NCBI RefSeq assembly: GCF_007741515.1
Contig: NZ_CP036263.1
Location: 2,419,501-2,483,500 of the forward strand
Reading direction: 5' to 3'
Length of the DNA: 64,000 nt
Source: Adhaeretor mobilis
GTDB lineage: Bacteria > Planctomycetota > Planctomycetia > Pirellulales > Lacipirellulaceae
Below are positions 1 to 8,958 of the stretch, piece after piece (position 1 is the stretch's first letter; every line of letters starts with the position of its first letter). Below the pieces are notes generated by a model, which saw only the letters and a list, made by a program, of their open reading frames with translations, was not told the origin of the DNA and did not search any database. A program made the translations under genes and the position numbers.

Positions 1-1040
1 TGAGGGCAGATCGGGTAGCAGATTCGGAGGATGCCATAGCCACCCAGCTTGAGCAGAATGCCGGCAAGGATCATGGAGATCGGTGTGGGAGCTTCGACGT
101 GAGCGTCTGGCAACCAAGTGTGGAATGGTACGCCAGGTACTTTGATCACAAAGCCGACGAACAACATGAGGAACGCCCACCAGCCGACCGTCTGCCCGAA
201 GAGTGCTGTCCCTTGGAATTGCGAAGTATTCTGGCCGATCTGCTGCAAAGCCAGGATGTTGAATGTGTGTAATTGTCTGCGTGTCGATTCATCCGCATTG
301 GACTCGTTGGCAGAATTGACCGCGGCGTATTCCTTTGCTAGGTCGGAGTCTCCTGCAAGCCACTCGTCCATTGCAGACTGGGCATCGCCCTCTTCAGCAA
401 AGCTGATAATTCCGGTATTGGCGAGTTGGGTGGCGTTCAACTCGGTAAGATCGCTGTTGAAGTACAGCATCAAGATTGCGATCAGCATGAGCACACTACC
501 GAAGAGTGTGTATAGGAAGAACTTGATGGCGGCATACTCGCGTCGCGGTCCGCCCCAGACGCCGATGAGGAAGTACATCGGTAGCAGCATAACTTCCCAG
601 AACACGTAGAACAGGAAGAAGTCGAGCGACACAAAGCAGCCGAGGATGCCCGTTTCCAGCAGCAAGAACAGGATGCAATAGGCCTTCACATGCTTGTTGA
701 TCGGCCAGCTAGCACCCATGGCGAGTACGCAAAGGAATGTCGTGAGCACGACCAACGGGAAGCTGATGCCGTCGATGCCCATCATGTATTGAATGCCGAA
801 GGAGGGAATCCAGTCCAAGGCAAACAGGTTTTGCATCTCTGCAACGCCCATCTCGAAGTCGATCCCTGCGCCTTGGCGAAAGAGACCAAGCGAGAGAATG
901 AACGTGAACATCGTAACGCCCAGCGTGGCAAACTTGAGGACTTCCTCTTTACCTCGCGGGAAAAAGGCCAGCACCAACGCGGCAACCGCCGGCAGGAAGA
1001 CCAGGAAGCTCAGATAAACTTTAGGTTCGCTAAGTGACAT
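1..1040 (-). CDS. nuoM: NADH-quinone oxidoreductase subunit M, 3' end outside window
   Basis: Antiporter-like membrane subunit of complex I, which takes part in proton pumping in the cytoplasmic membrane. Reading the minus strand from the ATG at 1038-1040 gives MSLSEPKVYLSFLVFLPAVA and then typical NuoM signatures: FFLFYVFWEVMLLPMYFLIG and, further on, KVPGVPFHTWLPDAHVEAPT. About 346 codons are present and the frame is still open at base 1, so roughly the last quarter to third of the protein is missing. It follows nuoL after 74 bp and is the last gene of the visible nuo cluster; nuoN would be expected beyond the edge. A hydrophilic insert rich in Asp, Glu and Ser lies near residues 215-245 between membrane segments. 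Family assignment is secure. Confidence 0.96.
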   Translation of the reverse strand, partial: MSLSEPKVYLSFLVFLPAVAALVLAFFPRGKEEVLKFATLGVTMFTFILSLGLFRQGAGIDFEMGVAEMQNLFALDWIPSFGIQYMMGIDGISFPLVVLTTFLCVLAMGASWPINKHVKAYCILFLLLETGILGCFVSLDFFLFYVFWEVMLLPMYFLIGVWGGPRREYAAIKFFLYTLFGSVLMLIAILMLYFNSDLTELNATQLANTGIISFAEEGDAQSAMDEWLAGDSDLAKEYAAVNSANESNADESTRRQLHTFNILALQQIGQNTSQFQGTALFGQTVGWWAFLMLFVGFVIKVPGVPFHTWLPDAHVEAPTPISMILAGILLKLGGYGILRICYPICP

Positions 1041-1114
1041 GATGACGCGTTTAGCTGTTTAGTGACTGGATTTTTGGTGACTGGCAATTGGAGGGCCTGT
1101 TTGGGCCTGACTAG

Positions 1115-3613
1115 TTAACTACCAGCGATGACGATTGTAAAGAATGCGGACACGAACAGTACCAACGCTCCTACGACGATGAATAAAATATATTGACGCA
1201 GACTACCGGTTTGCAGTTTCTTGAGCATCAGGCCGAAGTCCCAAGTGCCCCGAGCAAAGGCATTCACCGACCCATCGACGACGGTGCGATCGAACACAGC
1301 ATCAACCACACGAGCGCCACCCTTGGCAGTCGCTGCTGTGCCGTGCAGGAAGGTATCGATAACTCCACGATCAAAGCTGGAAGCCAGTTTGGCAATCATC
1401 ATGGTCGGCACCACAAAGATCGCCCAATACAGCTCGTCGAACCACCATTTGTTCCACAGGAAGCTGTGAATCGGCCTAAAGCTTTGCTTGATTTCTGATG
1501 GGTTGAGTAAGTTCCATAGGTAGATGATCGTGGCGAGTAGCAAACCAGCCGCAGCGGTACCAAATGCTGCCAAGCCTGCGGGAATGTAATAATTATGGGC
1601 GTCGTGCTCGCTGGGGATGGTCAGGTTTTCGAGGAGCACACCTTGGCTAGCAGCCAGCGTGCCTACGGGGCGAGCTTGCTGCAGCATGTTCGACACGCCT
1701 ACGTCGGTAGATGGGATATTCCAGCCGACGGCCACTGCGAATACGGCCAAGATGATCAGCGGGGTTGTCATCGTACTAGGGGATTCGTGGGCATGATCGT
1801 AACGCTGCTTGTTACGCGGCTCGCCTGCGAACGTCATGTACCAGAGGCGGAACATGTAAAACGCCGTGATCATTGCACCCAGGACAGGAGCAATGAGCAA
1901 GACAATGTGGACGGGGTTTTTGTCTGCAAAGCTCCACGCATGCTCGATGATACTGTCCTTGGAGTAGTAACCGCTAAGCCCCATCCCCACCAAGGGCACT
2001 CCAGCCCCAATAATTGCCAGGCAACCAATCAGCATTGTGTAGGCGGTGATCGGCATTTTCTTGCGCAATCCGCCCATTTCGGTCATGTCGTTCGTGTGCA
2101 CGGCATGGATCACTGAGCCGGAACCCATGAACAACAGCCCCTTAAAGAAGGCATGCGTAATCAGATGGAACATTCCGGCCATCCAGCCGCCCAGACCCAA
2201 CGAGAGCATCATGTAGCCGAGTTGGCTCACGGTCGAATAAGCGAGGACACGTTTGATATCTGTTGCGGTAATCGCAATCGTGGCTGCGATGAACAGCGTG
2301 ATGGCTCCAACGTAAGCAATTACTAGCAGCGCTTCTGGCGTGAATACGGGATAGAACCGCCCGGTGAGATAAACACCCGCGGCAACCATCGTGGCAGAGT
2401 GAACCAGCGCGGAAACAGGCGTGGGGCCTTCCATCGCGTCTGGCAGCCAAACGTGTAGTGGGAATTGGGCACTCTTGCCAATGCAGCCGCAGAATACTCC
2501 GACCCCGGCTATCAGTAGCAACCAAGAGCCGGCCTTGGAATCACTTTCACTCGAACCATCAGCTTCCACCCAAGCGAGTCGCTCACCGTCTTTGACAATC
2601 TGTTCGGTGGGCACGAGGTGGTGGTCGTTCTCGGCAGTGCGAAGTTGCGTGAACAGGCCCGGGTCGGCGATTTCGCCAGACTCGGTCACGAGCGTCTTGC
2701 CCGACTCATCCTGCATATCGCCAAAGGCAAACGTGCCGACACTGGCCCAGAGGGCCATCATGCCGATGAGCATGCCGAAGTCGCCCACGCGGTTAACGAT
2801 GAACGCTTTGTTGGCAGCGGTACTCGCACTGTGGCGTTCGATGTAAAAGCCAATCAGGAAGTAGGAGCAAATGCCCACGAGCTCCCAGAACACAAACACC
2901 ATCGCAAGATTGCCAGCGATCACGATGCCAAGCATGCTGAAACAGAAGAGCGATAGATACTGGAAGAACCGCCAGTAACGTCCAGGCCGTTTCAGATGGG
3001 CACCGTTGGAGAGCGTAACTTCGTGGTCGGTGAAGTCGTGTAGCTCGTCATGCATGTAGCCCATGGCGTATACGTGAACGCATGTCGCAATAAGCGTGAC
3101 CATGCAGAACATGACGACGGTTAGCGTATCGATGTAATAGCTCAGCACGAGCTTGAGCGAGCCGAACGAGGCAAGCGTGTAGTACTCGCCGGTGTAATAT
3201 GGGGGCGGATCGTTGTTGGAGTGAGCTGAGTGGTCTTCCTCGTGGCTATCTTCAGCGACTAGTGCGTAGCTGGCCAGTTGGTAGGGCGAGCTACCGACCG
3301 AGGCTGCTTCCTTCTCGTGCTCGTGCGGATCGGCTTCGTGGTCATTTTGGTGAGCATCACCCTCTTCATGATGTTCAGTGCCGTGGGAAGCACCGTGGCT
3401 GACAGCTTCGACCGGGTGACTTGGTAGCCACACACCAAACAGGGCGATCATGCTGAGCAGGCAACTCGTGCCTATCGACAACGTCGCGACGTGACCAGCC
3501 AACTTGCCGTGCGGGCCCATGTGTTTGCCGAAGAACACGATCACCACGAACGACGCCAGTGGAATCAACCAGGCGGCGGTGAGCAACGACGGCAGTAGTG
3601 AAGCTGGGTCCAT
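1115..3613 (-). CDS. nuoL: NADH-quinone oxidoreductase subunit L with two long hydrophilic insertions
   Basis: Distal antiporter-like subunit of complex I. At 832 residues it is much longer than the usual 600-650. Conserved family blocks are present: FWELVGICSYFLIGFY, the HSAST-AANKAF-VNRVGDFG block, and LHVWLPDAMEGPTPVSALVH. The extra length comes mainly from two inserts. The first (about residues 66-140) follows the second membrane segment and contains 12 histidines among Glu and Asp. The second (about residues 295-365) is acidic and hydrophilic. The C-terminus has the long amphipathic region and last membrane helix of the family. ATG start at 3611-3613; 48 bp separate it from nuoK and 74 bp from nuoM, so they are probably co-transcribed. 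Identity is certain; the role of the inserts is unknown. Confidence 0.97.
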   Translation of the reverse strand: MDPASLLPSLLTAAWLIPLASFVVIVFFGKHMGPHGKLAGHVATLSIGTSCLLSMIALFGVWLPSHPVEAVSHGASHGTEHHEEGDAHQNDHEADPHEHEKEAASVGSSPYQLASYALVAEDSHEEDHSAHSNNDPPPYYTGEYYTLASFGSLKLVLSYYIDTLTVVMFCMVTLIATCVHVYAMGYMHDELHDFTDHEVTLSNGAHLKRPGRYWRFFQYLSLFCFSMLGIVIAGNLAMVFVFWELVGICSYFLIGFYIERHSASTAANKAFIVNRVGDFGMLIGMMALWASVGTFAFGDMQDESGKTLVTESGEIADPGLFTQLRTAENDHHLVPTEQIVKDGERLAWVEADGSSESDSKAGSWLLLIAGVGVFCGCIGKSAQFPLHVWLPDAMEGPTPVSALVHSATMVAAGVYLTGRFYPVFTPEALLVIAYVGAITLFIAATIAITATDIKRVLAYSTVSQLGYMMLSLGLGGWMAGMFHLITHAFFKGLLFMGSGSVIHAVHTNDMTEMGGLRKKMPITAYTMLIGCLAIIGAGVPLVGMGLSGYYSKDSIIEHAWSFADKNPVHIVLLIAPVLGAMITAFYMFRLWYMTFAGEPRNKQRYDHAHESPSTMTTPLIILAVFAVAVGWNIPSTDVGVSNMLQQARPVGTLAASQGVLLENLTIPSEHDAHNYYIPAGLAAFGTAAAGLLLATIIYLWNLLNPSEIKQSFRPIHSFLWNKWWFDELYWAIFVVPTMMIAKLASSFDRGVIDTFLHGTAATAKGGARVVDAVFDRTVVDGSVNAFARGTWDFGLMLKKLQTGSLRQYILFIVVGALVLFVSAFFTIVIAGS

Positions 3614-3661
3614 AGTTCTTTGATGGGAGCAAGTGCCCCAGATTACTTAACCTTGAGGTGG

Positions 3662-4021
3662 TTAACCTTGGAGTTGCTTGGCACGGTCCACATCGACCGA
3701 GTCGTGGTTGTTGTAAAAGTTCAGCACAATTGCCAACGCGACGGCTGCTTCTGCAGCAGCAAGCACGATAACAAACAGGGCGATCAACTGCCCATCAAGG
3801 CCCAATGTGTTCGCATCGTTGCGAAGGTACTTGCTGCCGAAAGCGATAAAGTTGATGTTCGCGCCGTTAAGAACCAATTCGATGCCCATCAGCACGCCCA
3901 AGGCGTTGCGTTTTGTGGCCATGCAAAGGGCACCACACACAAACATGACGGCACCGACCACCATGAAGTGGGCGACTCCGATTGGTTCATTCAGTAAGTG
4001 GGCGAGGGGAAGTTGAAGCAT
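3662..4021 (-). CDS. nuoK: NADH-quinone oxidoreductase subunit K
   Basis: Small three-helix membrane subunit of complex I that forms part of the proton path between NuoH and the antiporter subunits. The 119 residues show the family core: RNALGVLMGIELVLNGANIN, holding the conserved membrane Glu (GIEL), followed by GQLIALFVIVLAAAEAAVAL with the second key Glu (AAAEAA). It is slightly longer than the usual 100-105 residues because of a polar N-terminal stretch before the first helix. It lies 90 bp after nuoJ and 48 bp before nuoL in the same direction. Confidence 0.97.
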   Translation of the reverse strand: MLQLPLAHLLNEPIGVAHFMVVGAVMFVCGALCMATKRNALGVLMGIELVLNGANINFIAFGSKYLRNDANTLGLDGQLIALFVIVLAAAEAAVALAIVLNFYNNHDSVDVDRAKQLQG

Positions 4022-4111
4022 GGTTTATCTAGTATCAAATGCTCTATTTCTTAGCGGGCGAATTGTTCTAATGGGTTTGCTTGCCAGATTTAAATTGGCA
4101 TGACGTCTAGG

Positions 4112-4720
4112 CTATTTTGGTAGGGCTGCACCGGGTTCGACGTGGGAGGTTCGTTCGGCGGCAGTGCCTCGTGATATTTTCGCACGAGCCAAATAAGCGG
4201 CCCCGACGAGTACGACTAGCAAATGTACGGACACAATTTCAAAGAATAGTAAGTAGCCGTGCTCGCCACCTTCGTCTGTGCGCGCTCCAAGCAGCCCCAT
4301 GGCCAGCGGGGCGACAGTAGGCTCGACTTGGAGTTGCTCAGCCGCGGCGCGATCGATGCCACGCCACGCGGGGACGCTGAAAGCCACCCAACAGAGCGTA
4401 ACCAGCAAAGCGCCACCGGCAAGGAATCCAAAAATCCAATCACCGGCCATGGTTTTCATTTCTACAAAGCGTTCTTGCGAGGTGAGCATGACGCCAAAGA
4501 TGAGCAGCACAAGTGTGCCGCCCACGTAAATCATGAGTTGCATCGCGCCGACGAAATCTGCACCAGCGAGGAAAAACAGCCCCGAGGTCGCAGACAGCGA
4601 CATGATCAAGTAGAACGCCATGCGCACGATATTCGTTGCTAGGAGCACGGCTACGGCGAAACCGCAAGCGAGCAGTCCGAACAACAGGAAGAAGAATGAG
4701 GGCCAGTAGATTGCGTCCAC
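4112..4720 (-). CDS. nuoJ: NADH-quinone oxidoreductase subunit J
   Basis: Five-helix membrane subunit of complex I. The 202 residues match NuoJ: early helices with NIVRMAFYLIMSLSATSGLF, then GAMQLMIYVGGTLVLLIFGVML, which holds the conserved Tyr-Val-Gly segment of the third helix. Near residues 125-160 a polar linker (RAAAEQLQVEPTV and on to the HGYLLFFE segment) precedes the last helix. It starts 2 bp after the nuoH stop, so the two are translationally close. The C-terminal tail is polar. Family call is firm; nothing suggests damage. Confidence 0.96.
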   Translation of the reverse strand: MDAIYWPSFFFLLFGLLACGFAVAVLLATNIVRMAFYLIMSLSATSGLFFLAGADFVGAMQLMIYVGGTLVLLIFGVMLTSQERFVEMKTMAGDWIFGFLAGGALLVTLCWVAFSVPAWRGIDRAAAEQLQVEPTVAPLAMGLLGARTDEGGEHGYLLFFEIVSVHLLVVLVGAAYLARAKISRGTAAERTSHVEPGAALPK

Positions 4721-4722
4721 GA

Positions 4723-6084
4723 TTAGTTTCCTCCTCGTAGGGCGACCGTTTTGACTACTGCTTCTGCGGTGCGTGACTCGACTGTCTCGTCGAGGTTCTC
4801 ACTCTGCTCAGCACCTTCAATGTCTTGTTCGAGTAGAGCCTTCTCCTGCTCAGCCTTTGCTTTTTCCAATTCCCAGCCTTCGCTCACGGCGTAGGTTGCG
4901 GCGGGGCGATCTGATAAGCCGAAGAAGTTGCGATGGGGGAGGTTGTATTGCCAAAGGACCGCGCCCAAGAACATGGTGGCGGCGATGGGTGTGCAGTATT
5001 TGAGGCAGGTGGCCATGACTTGGTCGATGCGTAGGCGGGGCAGCGTCCAGCGAATCCACATCATCACGCAGACGCCGAAGGTTGCTTTGCCTATTAGGTT
5101 GGCGGCACCGATCAGGCTTCCCAGGTACCAGGAAAGCGTACCGACTTCGCCGGTTAGGCCGAGCCATTCTGTGACAGGCAGCGGGCCATTCCAGCCACCG
5201 AGGAACAGGATGGCGGCGAGCAGACTCACCGAGAACATCGAGCCATACTCTGCCATGAAGAAGAAACTCCACCGCAAGCCGGAGTATTCGGTGTGGAAAC
5301 CGGCGACCAACTCGCTCTCTGCTTCAGCAAGGTCGAACGGGGCGCGATTCACGCTGGCCAGGGCGCAGGTAAAATAGACCCAGAAAGCAATGAAGGTGAA
5401 TGGATCGTTGAAGACGAGCCAATTCGTGAATAGCCCTGCCTGCATGTCGCCGATGTAGACGAGGTCCAGTGAACCAACCAGCAGGACAGGTACGACAGCG
5501 CACATGCCAATAGGAACTTCGTAGCTAACCACTTGGGCCGCTTCACGCATGGCACCGAACAGCGACCACTTGGACGCTGACGAGTAACCAGCGAGGATCG
5601 TGCCGAACACTTCCAAGCCAAGCACTGCAAGGACAAAGAAAATACCCGAGTTCACTCGCAACGCAGCAAACGGATGGTCACCGCCTGCAAAAGGAATCGC
5701 CAAGTAGGCGGCGATGGCCGCACAGAAGCTCACGTAAGGAGCAATCTTAAAGAGCAGGCCGTCTGCCCCGGCGGGCATTAGGTCTTCTTTCGTTATGAGT
5801 TTCAATCCATCGGCGAGCGTTTGCAGCCAACCGAACTTACCGCCGACGCGTGTTGGGCCGAGGCGATCTTGGATGCGGCCAGAAATCTTGCGTTCCAGCC
5901 AGATAAAGACCAGGGCACCGACCGCCACGATGTTGATAATCAGGGCAATGTGCACGAGCGCGGCAAGGACATAGCCGAGCAGGCTATCACTAGCCAAATA
6001 GCCTACGGACATTCCGATCCAGGATAGCAACCAATTCAGGCAGCCAATCAGCCAGTTCAGAACAATGATTATTATTTGTGCCAC
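4723..6084 (-). CDS. nuoH: NADH-quinone oxidoreductase subunit H with acidic C-terminal tail
   Basis: Membrane subunit that forms the quinone site with NuoD and NuoB. Diagnostic blocks: LERKISGRIQDRLGPTRVG, then LITKEDLMPAGADG and the ELVAGFHTEYSGLRWSFFF loop that contacts the quinone cavity. With 453 residues it exceeds the usual 320-400. There is an extra hydrophobic stretch at the N-terminus and a tail of about 60 residues after the last helix that is rich in Glu, Ala and Lys (KAKAEQEKALLEQDIEGAEQ) and probably helical or coiled. A 269-bp gap separates nuoD from nuoH, the largest in the cluster, so a second promoter there is possible but none is recognisable. Family call is secure. Confidence 0.97.
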   Translation of the reverse strand: MAQIIIIVLNWLIGCLNWLLSWIGMSVGYLASDSLLGYVLAALVHIALIINIVAVGALVFIWLERKISGRIQDRLGPTRVGGKFGWLQTLADGLKLITKEDLMPAGADGLLFKIAPYVSFCAAIAAYLAIPFAGGDHPFAALRVNSGIFFVLAVLGLEVFGTILAGYSSASKWSLFGAMREAAQVVSYEVPIGMCAVVPVLLVGSLDLVYIGDMQAGLFTNWLVFNDPFTFIAFWVYFTCALASVNRAPFDLAEAESELVAGFHTEYSGLRWSFFFMAEYGSMFSVSLLAAILFLGGWNGPLPVTEWLGLTGEVGTLSWYLGSLIGAANLIGKATFGVCVMMWIRWTLPRLRIDQVMATCLKYCTPIAATMFLGAVLWQYNLPHRNFFGLSDRPAATYAVSEGWELEKAKAEQEKALLEQDIEGAEQSENLDETVESRTAEAVVKTVALRGGN

Positions 6085-6353
6085 AGCCTAATATCTTTCG
6101 CGAATTCGCTGATTTCTATTCTTCGCTGCTCGCTATGTGTGAGAAGTTCTTGCTGAAACAGCTCTGAACAACACCTCAACTACACTGCTGAGAAACGCTT
6201 CCTTGGGGTATGGGACGGCAAGCCGGAGGCCGTGCTATCATGCCCGAATTAAGATTGTGAAATATGGCACAAAGTCCAAAAGGTGTATAGGGTTGCCCGC
6301 GGAAAACGCCTTATAAACACGTGAGGTGGCGGTTCAAATCCGGCATGCTCGCG

Positions 6354-7559
6354 CTAACGGTCAATCTCGCCCATGACGACATCGAGCGAGCCCACAATGG
6401 CAGGCACATCGGCAAGGAGGCAACCACGACTGAGCTCAGCTGTAACCGAAAGGTTGCAGAAGCAGCTACTACGGGCCCGTACTCGCCAAGGGATCGCGCT
6501 GCCGTCGCTTACCAAGTAGAAGCCCATCTGGCCACGTGGTGCTTCGGTCTCAAGATAGACCTCGCCCTTAGGCAGTTTCGTGTTGAGCTTCATGGGTTCG
6601 CCATAATCGCCCTCGGCGGTGCGGTAGCGTTCGATTGCTTGGCGTACGAGGTCGATCGACTGGATGACTTCGAGCATCCTCACATAAAAACGATGCCAGC
6701 AATCGCCCAGGACTGCTTCTTGCGGTATTGCCGGGTAGGAATGGTCCTTAGGGTAGTGGCCGTCCTGCTCGGCGATCACTTCGAAGGCGTACCCATCGTA
6801 CATGGCGGTGTAAATTTCTTCGCCATCGCGACGCAAATCGTGACTTACACCGCTGCCGCGAAGCACGGGGCCGCTCGTGCCGTAGTTGATTGCCATCTCG
6901 GGCGACATAATGCCGATGCCGGCTGTGCGTTTGATGAAAATGGAGTTCGTCGTGAGTAAGGCGTGGTACTCAGCGATGAGCGGCTCGAACTGATCGAGAA
7001 AATCTTCGCATTTCTCCACCCAGCCTACAGGCAAGTCAGCCGTTGCACCGCCGGGGGTGAGGTAGCTGTAGGTGAGGCGAGCACCGCAGGCTTCCTCGAA
7101 CAGGTCGAGGATTTTCTCTCGCTCACGGAAGGCGTAGAGGAACGGGCTGAAGCTGCCCAGGTCGAGCCCGTAAGCGCCCATGCCGACCAAGTGGCTGGCG
7201 ATGCGACCCATCTCGGAAATAACCACGCGCAAATGGCGGCCCTTTTCGGGTGGCTCGTATTTCATCAGCTTCTCGACGGTGAGCGCCCAGCCGAGATTCA
7301 TGTTCATGCCCGCGAGATAATCCATGCGGTCGGTGTAGGGAATCCACTGACGCGGTGTGAGATTCTCGCCGATCTTCTCTGCGCAGCGGTGGAGATATCC
7401 CAGGTGAGGGGTAACTTCCGAGACGATCTCGCCATCGGTACGCAACACCAGCCTCAACACGCCGTGCGTGCTGGGATGCTGCGGTCCCATGTTCACCAAC
7501 ATTTCGTCGGTGCGGACGTCGAATTCAATGACTCTGGGGTCGTCGACTGTAGTTGACAT
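6354..7559 (-). CDS. nuoD: NADH-quinone oxidoreductase subunit D
   Basis: Peripheral-arm subunit related to the [NiFe]-hydrogenase large subunit; it lines the quinone site. The 401 residues have standard family length and ends: MLVNMGPQHPSTHGVLRLVL near the N-terminus, RIASHLVGMGAYGLDLGSFS in the middle, and a C-terminus ending VVMGEIDR, the usual last residues of NuoD. The ATG at 7557-7559 gives a complete N-terminus. It lies 120 bp after nuoC and 269 bp before nuoH. Nothing is odd in the protein itself. Confidence 0.98.
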   Translation of the reverse strand: MSTTVDDPRVIEFDVRTDEMLVNMGPQHPSTHGVLRLVLRTDGEIVSEVTPHLGYLHRCAEKIGENLTPRQWIPYTDRMDYLAGMNMNLGWALTVEKLMKYEPPEKGRHLRVVISEMGRIASHLVGMGAYGLDLGSFSPFLYAFREREKILDLFEEACGARLTYSYLTPGGATADLPVGWVEKCEDFLDQFEPLIAEYHALLTTNSIFIKRTAGIGIMSPEMAINYGTSGPVLRGSGVSHDLRRDGEEIYTAMYDGYAFEVIAEQDGHYPKDHSYPAIPQEAVLGDCWHRFYVRMLEVIQSIDLVRQAIERYRTAEGDYGEPMKLNTKLPKGEVYLETEAPRGQMGFYLVSDGSAIPWRVRARSSCFCNLSVTAELSRGCLLADVPAIVGSLDVVMGEIDR

Positions 7560-7679
7560 GCAATTCGAAAGTAGGAGTGTTGGGTAGTTCTCTTGAGCAG
7601 GAGAAAACAGAGTGAACTGAGTAAGCTTCAGGTCCTGGCTCTGCTATCTCTTGTTCGATCTTAACTGTTGCTTGCCAAT

Positions 7680-8210
7680 TTAGCGGCCACGGATGCCGTG
7701 ATATTCCAGCGGCATCTCGTAGTCTTTACGTAGTGGATGGCCGACCCAATCTTCGGGGCACAGGATGCGTCGTAGATTGGGGTGATCTGTGAAATGTACG
7801 CCGCAGAGGTCGTAGGCTTCGCGTTCGTGCCAGTCGGCGGTGCTCCACAGGCCTGCCACGCTGGGCAACTCGGGGATTTCGCCGGGGGTGTCGTCTTTCC
7901 AGCGGGGCAACATGACTTTCAGTACGAGACTGTGTTTGTGCTGCATGCTGAAGAGGTGATACACCACTTCGGTATGCGGTTCCCAGTCCGCCTTCGCGGC
8001 CTTTTTCTCATCGGTGTGCAGATAATCAACCGCGGTGACGCTGTTGAGATAGTCGAACGCAAGACTTGGCTCGTCGCGCAGGTGCTGGCAAACGTCCAGC
8101 AGTCCGTCTGGTGAGACCTCAATCCAAGGATCGACGTTCTCAAAGTTGGAGCCAGTGATGTGGTCGCCAAACTTCTGTTTGAGTTGGTCGACAAATGCTT
8201 GTCCGCTCAT
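7680..8210 (-). CDS. nuoC: NADH-quinone oxidoreductase subunit C
   Basis: Peripheral-arm 30-kDa-type subunit of complex I. The frame stays open upstream to 8432, but that part overlaps the end of nuoA and does not resemble the family. I place the start at the ATG at 8208-8210 (MSGQAFVDQLKQKFGDHITG), giving 176 residues, the normal size for a stand-alone NuoC. Signatures: DYLHTDEKKAAKADWEPHTE region, HEREAYDLCGVHFTDHPNLR and RKDYEMPLEYHGIRGR at the end. No strong ribosome binding site is visible. It sits 61 bp after nuoA, where nuoB is normally found between them; nuoB is missing here. Confidence 0.94.
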   Translation of the reverse strand: MSGQAFVDQLKQKFGDHITGSNFENVDPWIEVSPDGLLDVCQHLRDEPSLAFDYLNSVTAVDYLHTDEKKAAKADWEPHTEVVYHLFSMQHKHSLVLKVMLPRWKDDTPGEIPELPSVAGLWSTADWHEREAYDLCGVHFTDHPNLRRILCPEDWVGHPLRKDYEMPLEYHGIRGR

Positions 8211-8271
8211 GCTGCTGCGCTTAGAAAAAAGTTTGTGTAGCTGGGCAAGCGCCAGCTTGATGGGTTTGATT

Positions 8272-8958
8272 TTAGGCGGAGAGAATCGAACCAGCGGTAC
8301 GCGCCGCCCGATCGGTGGATTGGGTGGGCGGAGCACGCTCGACGACTTGCCCCTTTTGGCTTTCGGTGGAGTGGACCCAGTTGAGGTCGCCCCGTTTCCA
8401 GACGTACGCAAAGCCGACCATAAGCACGGCAAAGAACACGCTGATATCGAAGATCGAGGCCTTCGCTAAGGTTTGGGCCGAATCTCGAACTGCCGCTCGT
8501 GCTTCGCCGACTGTGCCGGGGACGACGCCAAGTTCCTTCGAGCGTTCGGCGCTCAGAGCAGGTAGCTCTGGTGATCGGAGCCCCAATTCTTCCAGTCGAA
8601 TAGTGGCCTGCGGGGAAAGCTTGTCGTCTGCGCCGCCTGGATCTAAGTCGGCCATGACCACGGGCATATTCGGAGAGGAGAGTTGCGTTGCCTTTCCGTA
8701 GACGCTCGCCCACGGAAAGAAGAAAGCGACTTCCACATCGAAAATGATGAACAGCAGAGCGATCACGTAAAAACGGAGATCGAACTGTACGAAGCTCGAA
8801 CCAATGGTCGGCTCGCCGCACTCGTAGATTTCTAACTTTTCCTCGTTGGGCAGATTGGGTCGCAAGAAGCGCCCCACAAGCAGGTTCACAAACAGGAAAA
8901 TTCCAGCGACGGCTGCGAACAGACCTAAGTACGCGACGATGGCGGTAGGCGTGGCCAT
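8272..8958 (-). CDS. nuoA: NADH-quinone oxidoreductase subunit A with an 80-residue insertion
   Basis: Small membrane subunit of complex I, normally 115-150 residues with three helices. Here it has 228. The core is clear: YECGEP-IGSSFVQFDLRFY (the conserved Cys-containing loop), then LLFIIFDVEVAFFFPWA. Between the second and third helices (about residues 88-167) there is a hydrophilic insert rich in Ala, Glu, Leu, Ser and Pro that the family normally lacks. After the third helix (SVFFAVLMVGFAYVWKRGDL) a polar tail of about 35 residues follows. The ATG overlaps the stop of nuoI (TAATG on the minus strand), which implies coupled translation. Confidence 0.95.
   Translation of the reverse strand: MATPTAIVAYLGLFAAVAGIFLFVNLLVGRFLRPNLPNEEKLEIYECGEPTIGSSFVQFDLRFYVIALLFIIFDVEVAFFFPWASVYGKATQLSSPNMPVVMADLDPGGADDKLSPQATIRLEELGLRSPELPALSAERSKELGVVPGTVGEARAAVRDSAQTLAKASIFDISVFFAVLMVGFAYVWKRGDLNWVHSTESQKGQVVERAPPTQSTDRAARTAGSILSA

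Noticed and set aside
1193..2956. Long plus-strand open frames opposite nuoL
   Set aside because: They mirror the codon pattern of nuoL and have no conserved features.
6282..6352. tRNA-like segment before the end of nuoD (GGTTCAAATCC box, anticodon-like stem CCTTA/TGAGG)
   Set aside because: The T stem has a G-G mismatch, the anticodon loop has eight bases and the acceptor pairs only at 5 of 7 positions. It may be a decayed tRNA, but I cannot call a gene.
8211..8432. N-terminal extension of NuoC
   Set aside because: It overlaps the end of nuoA in another frame and has no similarity to NuoC; the ATG at 8210 gives normal length.
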